From positions 1 to 8,956 of the forward strand of contig CAXGOB010000126.1 of assembly GCA_964011275.1 (NCBI GenBank): DNA of 8,956 bases, given 5' to 3'. The DNA comes from UBA7328 sp002471345. GTDB lineage: Bacteria; Bacteroidota; Bacteroidia; Chitinophagales; Saprospiraceae. The position numbers and the translations under genes were made by a program. Positions 6,810 through 8,956 of the stretch are shown in pieces. Each line of letters starts with the position of its first letter. The stretch's first letter is position 1. The notes under the pieces were generated by a model. The model made no database searches, was not told the origin of the DNA, and was given only the letters and a program-made list of their open reading frames with translations.

Positions 6810-7261
6810 TTCTGTGTGCCTGTTAGATTAATAAGTCTTTCAAAATTGTGTATTGAATTTGTGTTATTAAACAAATTTTTAATACAAGTACAATGAATCA
6901 CATTCTGTGTTTTGGCTTTTGATTTTTGTTATTGGCTTGTTTTGTGAGTTAATATTGAATTTTCGCAATCATATATGTGTTTTCAAATGTGGATCTATTT
7001 GAAATGAAATTTTGAGATTTATTTAGTATGCAGAAGACTTATAGTTCTCAAGACAGTTTTTAATTTAGATAATATTGTTTTAATCACACCTCCGAGAGGC
7101 TAGCCTCTCGGAGGTGTAGCTCGTGGTGCACTTCGTGTTACTTTTCAGAGCTTTCATTTCCAAGTGATTGATTTGGATAAGTTTCCTAAAAGAATGTAGA
7201 GTACAAGAAAACGTCTTCTTTTTTCTACTTTAGAACAGAATGCTATTCTCTAATAAATGAC
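6810..7261. other. AT-rich non-coding interval between convergent gene groups
   Basis: About 450 bp with no credible protein-coding frame on either strand. It separates the plus-strand mazG/acyltransferase pair from the minus-strand exported cupin gene. It contains a weak AT hairpin (AATTTGT 6856-6862 with ACAAATT 6871-6877, followed by T's), a perfect GC-rich palindrome (7086-7117, listed separately), and a loose hairpin at 7196-7228 (GTAGA/TCTAC enclosing AAGAA/TTCTT) that could help end the cupin transcript. No RNA gene is recognised. Confidence 0.6.
7086..7117. repeat. Perfect 32-bp palindrome, GC-rich
   Basis: ACACCTCCGAGAGGCT is followed immediately by its exact reverse complement, giving 16-bp arms with no spacer (as a hairpin: 14-bp stem, CTAG loop). 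It is much richer in G+C than the surrounding DNA. Neither side has a T-run, so it is not a standard intrinsic terminator. It could be a REP-like or mobile-element-derived repeat, a protein-binding site, or a transcript-end hairpin for the cupin gene about 145 bp to its right. Confidence 0.85.
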
Positions 7262-8206
7262 CTAGTTGCTTTTATCCTTGAGACTTATATCATAACTATT
7301 ATAAAATTCGTGTTGATCTTCTAATAAGTCCAGATATGATTTCCCTCTAGCGAAATCAATGTTATCGCCGAAAAGGACAACAATGCCTTCCATTGGTACA
7401 TCGTAAGGATTGAAGATTACATGCTTCACATAGGGTCCTATATAAATACTCATTCCCACTTCTAGATCTACCTCACCGTTTCCAAAGTCAGCTTTTCCTT
7501 TTCCTTTGGTAATTATGAAGAGGTTGGGCACTTGCCCCTTATCCAATCGCTGATCCGCATTTGCGGCCTCATCTGGCCCAATACTAAACCAACCTATTCT
7601 CTTGTCTTTCATTGTATATAGACCAACATGATCGACGCCATGTGTAGGAAGTGAGCCATCACGTGTGAATCGGGTAATTTCAACTTGATCCTTTTTCCAA
7701 AAATGTTCCATTACTTCATAGACTAAAGCATCTTCTCTTATACCACTATTAAAGCCGTCCATATCGCGAATGTTGAGTGCCACGACATCACTACCGAAAG
7801 ATTTAGCAGAGGCCGTTGAAGCCGTCCAAATCTGTTGATTGATATTATCTAAAGTTTCTTTATTCGCAAACTCGAAATACCATGTAGGTTCGACTGGCTC
7901 ACCGTTAAATAGATCAACTTTATTAGGCCCATAATTATGAAAAGTGTATTGATTACTCTTCCCCACAGGATAACCTTCCTGAATACGCTCAGATTTAACA
8001 TGCCACCAGCTTTCTCCAATTTTAATTCCAAATGTGACTGAGTGCGCCATGGCATCAGTCTTATAACTGTCTACAAAAGATTGAAGGATATGCTCTGTAC
8101 TTTCTTCTTGGGCATTAAGTGAAAGGGTAAGTAGAAATGTAAAAAGTGAATAGCAAAAGATATGTATTGCCATCTTCAATGACCCTTGTTTCATGGAGTT
8201 TTTCAT
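7262..8206 (-). CDS. Exported two-domain protein: probable SCP2-like domain plus C-terminal cupin
   Basis: A 314-residue protein from ATG 8206; ATGs at 8194 and 8173 are alternatives, the last giving the tightest signal peptide (MAIHIFCYSLFTFLLTLSLN, cleavage near NA-QEES). Residues about 40-140 contain VTFGIKIGESWWHV (57-70), GEPVEPTWYFEF (102-113) and the later DMDGF (148-152), a pattern like SCP2-type lipid-binding folds. Residues about 185-285 read as a cupin barrel: NLFIITKGKGKADFG (228-242) and GMSIYIGPYVKHVIFN (251-266). Cupin motif 2 keeps H262, but the HxH..E of motif 1 is not evident, so a normal metal site is doubtful and catalysis uncertain. It lies 121 bp downstream of a LytTR regulator gene, with a direct-repeat operator candidate between them, so it is plausibly under that regulator's control. 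Function is unknown; an envelope small-molecule or lipid-binding role is a guess. Confidence 0.7.
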   Translation of the reverse strand: MKNSMKQGSLKMAIHIFCYSLFTFLLTLSLNAQEESTEHILQSFVDSYKTDAMAHSVTFGIKIGESWWHVKSERIQEGYPVGKSNQYTFHNYGPNKVDLFNGEPVEPTWYFEFANKETLDNINQQIWTASTASAKSFGSDVVALNIRDMDGFNSGIREDALVYEVMEHFWKKDQVEITRFTRDGSLPTHGVDHVGLYTMKDKRIGWFSIGPDEAANADQRLDKGQVPNLFIITKGKGKADFGNGEVDLEVGMSIYIGPYVKHVIFNPYDVPMEGIVVLFGDNIDFARGKSYLDLLEDQHEFYNSYDISLKDKSN

Positions 8207-8290
8207 GATTAATAATTTTAGGTGTGAATAAATAATTAGGAAGGCAATGTTATGTGCTCTTGAGTGGGAGAGCTAGTAATTAATGGTTTG

Positions 8291-8321
8291 TTGTTATGAA
8301 AAGCGTCTATTTGTTATGAAA
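8291..8321. promoter_or_regulatory. Direct repeat TTGTTATGAAA x2, candidate LytTR operator
   Basis: TTGTTATGAAA occurs at 8291-8301 and again, exactly, at 8311-8321: an 11-bp direct repeat with a 20-bp period, about two helical turns. LytTR-domain regulators bind pairs of roughly 9-11-bp direct repeats about two turns apart. The pair begins 7 bp past the stop of the LytTR gene and lies 85-115 bp upstream of the cupin start at 8206, where an activator would sit. A partial third copy, TGTTATG (8248-8254), lies 44 bp from the equivalent bases of the nearer repeat. Confidence 0.5.
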
Positions 8322-8327
8322 GATGGC

Positions 8328-8956
8328 TTATGAGAAGTTTTTAATTGTTCGCAAATGATTCAAAACTGACTCCTTATAAGTCTTGGACACAGGAATAGCC
8401 TGATCAATGAACTCCAGATATAGGCTAAATTCGTTTTGTCCTCCTTTCACTGCGTTTACATGATATAAGTTTACCATAAAAGATCGATGGCACCGCAGAA
8501 TAGCTTGATGTTCGATAGACTCTACCAAATGGCGTAATGAAACACGGATGAGAAATTTATTAATTGAGTTTTGTTCTATAAAATAAAGTTCTACGTAATT
8601 TTCCTGTGCTCTCCCATATAAGAATGTGGAAAGAGTCAAACTAATGTGGTCCTTTGCTCCTTGCCCTGAAAAACGAATCAATTGTGAGGGATCTATCAAT
8701 TCTTCTTTACTTGTGAGGATGTGCTCGATTTGATTACGCAAGGATTGGTAGCGGAAATAGAAAAAGGATCCCACTATAGGGAAGATAAATACACTTGAAC
8801 AATTTACTATAAACTCAAAGTAACTTTGAATGCTGAAGTCGTGCCATTCTCCGAGCATATTATAAGTTAAATAAGTGACAGTACTCAAGAATACTAATGT
8901 CCAAATATTCCAGATTACGATCATTTTCATGGTGTGGAAATTTGGAAAAAGCGACC
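8328..8956 (-). CDS. Membrane-anchored LytTR-family transcriptional regulator (5' end outside window)
   Basis: The visible part ends at TAA (8328) and stays open to the right edge. An in-frame ATG at 8930 exists, but the eight codons before it are also open, and the visible N-terminus (IVIWNIWTLVFLS) matches my memory of the third span of the four-span Bacteroidota LytTR regulators, so the true start is probably about 80-110 codons further right. Numbering from 8930: transmembrane segments at about 4-24 and 43-60, a helical linker (61-85), then a LytTR DNA-binding domain (about 95-196) with LYGRAQENYVELY (103-115), IRVSLRHLVE (127-136), the hallmark LRCHRSFMVNL (144-154) and PVSKTYKESV (179-188). 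There is no response-receiver domain, so signal input is probably through the membrane part. The likely target is the adjacent cupin gene, through the repeat at 8291-8321. Confidence 0.9.
   Translation of the reverse strand, partial: SLFPNFHTMKMIVIWNIWTLVFLSTVTYLTYNMLGEWHDFSIQSYFEFIVNCSSVFIFPIVGSFFYFRYQSLRNQIEHILTSKEELIDPSQLIRFSGQGAKDHISLTLSTFLYGRAQENYVELYFIEQNSINKFLIRVSLRHLVESIEHQAILRCHRSFMVNLYHVNAVKGGQNEFSLYLEFIDQAIPVSKTYKESVLNHLRTIKNFS

Noticed and set aside
7086..7117. Palindrome as an intrinsic terminator
   Set aside because: No T-run on either strand after the stem; listed as a repeat instead.
7849..8055. 68-codon minus-strand ORF in another frame of the cupin gene
   Set aside because: Same-strand shadow; the longer frame has a signal peptide and domain patterns.
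1..8956. Defence island, CRISPR array, prophage or IS element
   Set aside because: No transposase, integrase, nuclease, toxin-antitoxin pair or repeat-spacer pattern was seen. MazG here is the housekeeping two-domain form and not evidence of a phage or toxin-antitoxin system.

Overview
The window looks like a piece of chromosome from a marine or soil Bacteroidota, most likely Cytophagales/Flammeovirgaceae-like. This is inferred from AT-rich DNA, absence of Shine-Dalgarno sequences, a membrane-anchored LytTR regulator, a Bacteroidota-type sodium/solute symporter with a long charged insert, and a 70-residue four-cysteine membrane protein of a type I associate with that phylum. I see no phage, IS element, CRISPR array, defence system, rRNA or tRNA.

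Left part (1-5127), all genes on the minus strand. In transcription order: a small NqrM-like four-cysteine membrane protein (5127-4915); a large exported PIG-L/LmbE-type deacetylase with a glutamine-amidotransferase-like C-terminus (4820-2298); a 39-residue single-span membrane protein whose start overlaps the deacetylase end (2323-2204); and an SSS-family sodium/solute symporter (1944-226). Deacetylase, micropeptide and symporter form a plausible functional set: outside the inner membrane the deacetylase acts on an N-acetylated sugar-like compound, the symporter imports a product, and the micropeptide may be a symporter accessory subunit. The 259-bp spacer before the symporter contains what looks like the decayed remnant of a four-helix-bundle (S23/IVS-type) protein gene. 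A hairpin followed by a T-run at the left edge is a probable terminator of a gene outside the window.

Middle (5196-6809), plus strand. A two-domain MazG nucleoside-triphosphate pyrophosphohydrolase is followed by a PlsC-type acyltransferase, then a strong hairpin terminator, and then a doubtful 34-codon ORF. Next comes about 450 bp of AT-rich non-coding DNA carrying a perfect 32-bp palindrome that stands out in composition.

Right part (7262-8956), minus strand. A 5'-truncated membrane-anchored LytTR transcription factor runs off the right edge. Downstream is an exported two-domain protein (probable SCP2-like plus cupin). Between them lies an exact 11-bp direct repeat with a 20-bp period, which is the geometry of a LytTR operator and suggests that the regulator controls the neighbouring exported protein.

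The most worthwhile leads are the overlapping membrane micropeptide of the symporter locus, the LytTR-type direct repeat, the perfect palindrome, and the degenerate gene remnant splitting the symporter operon.
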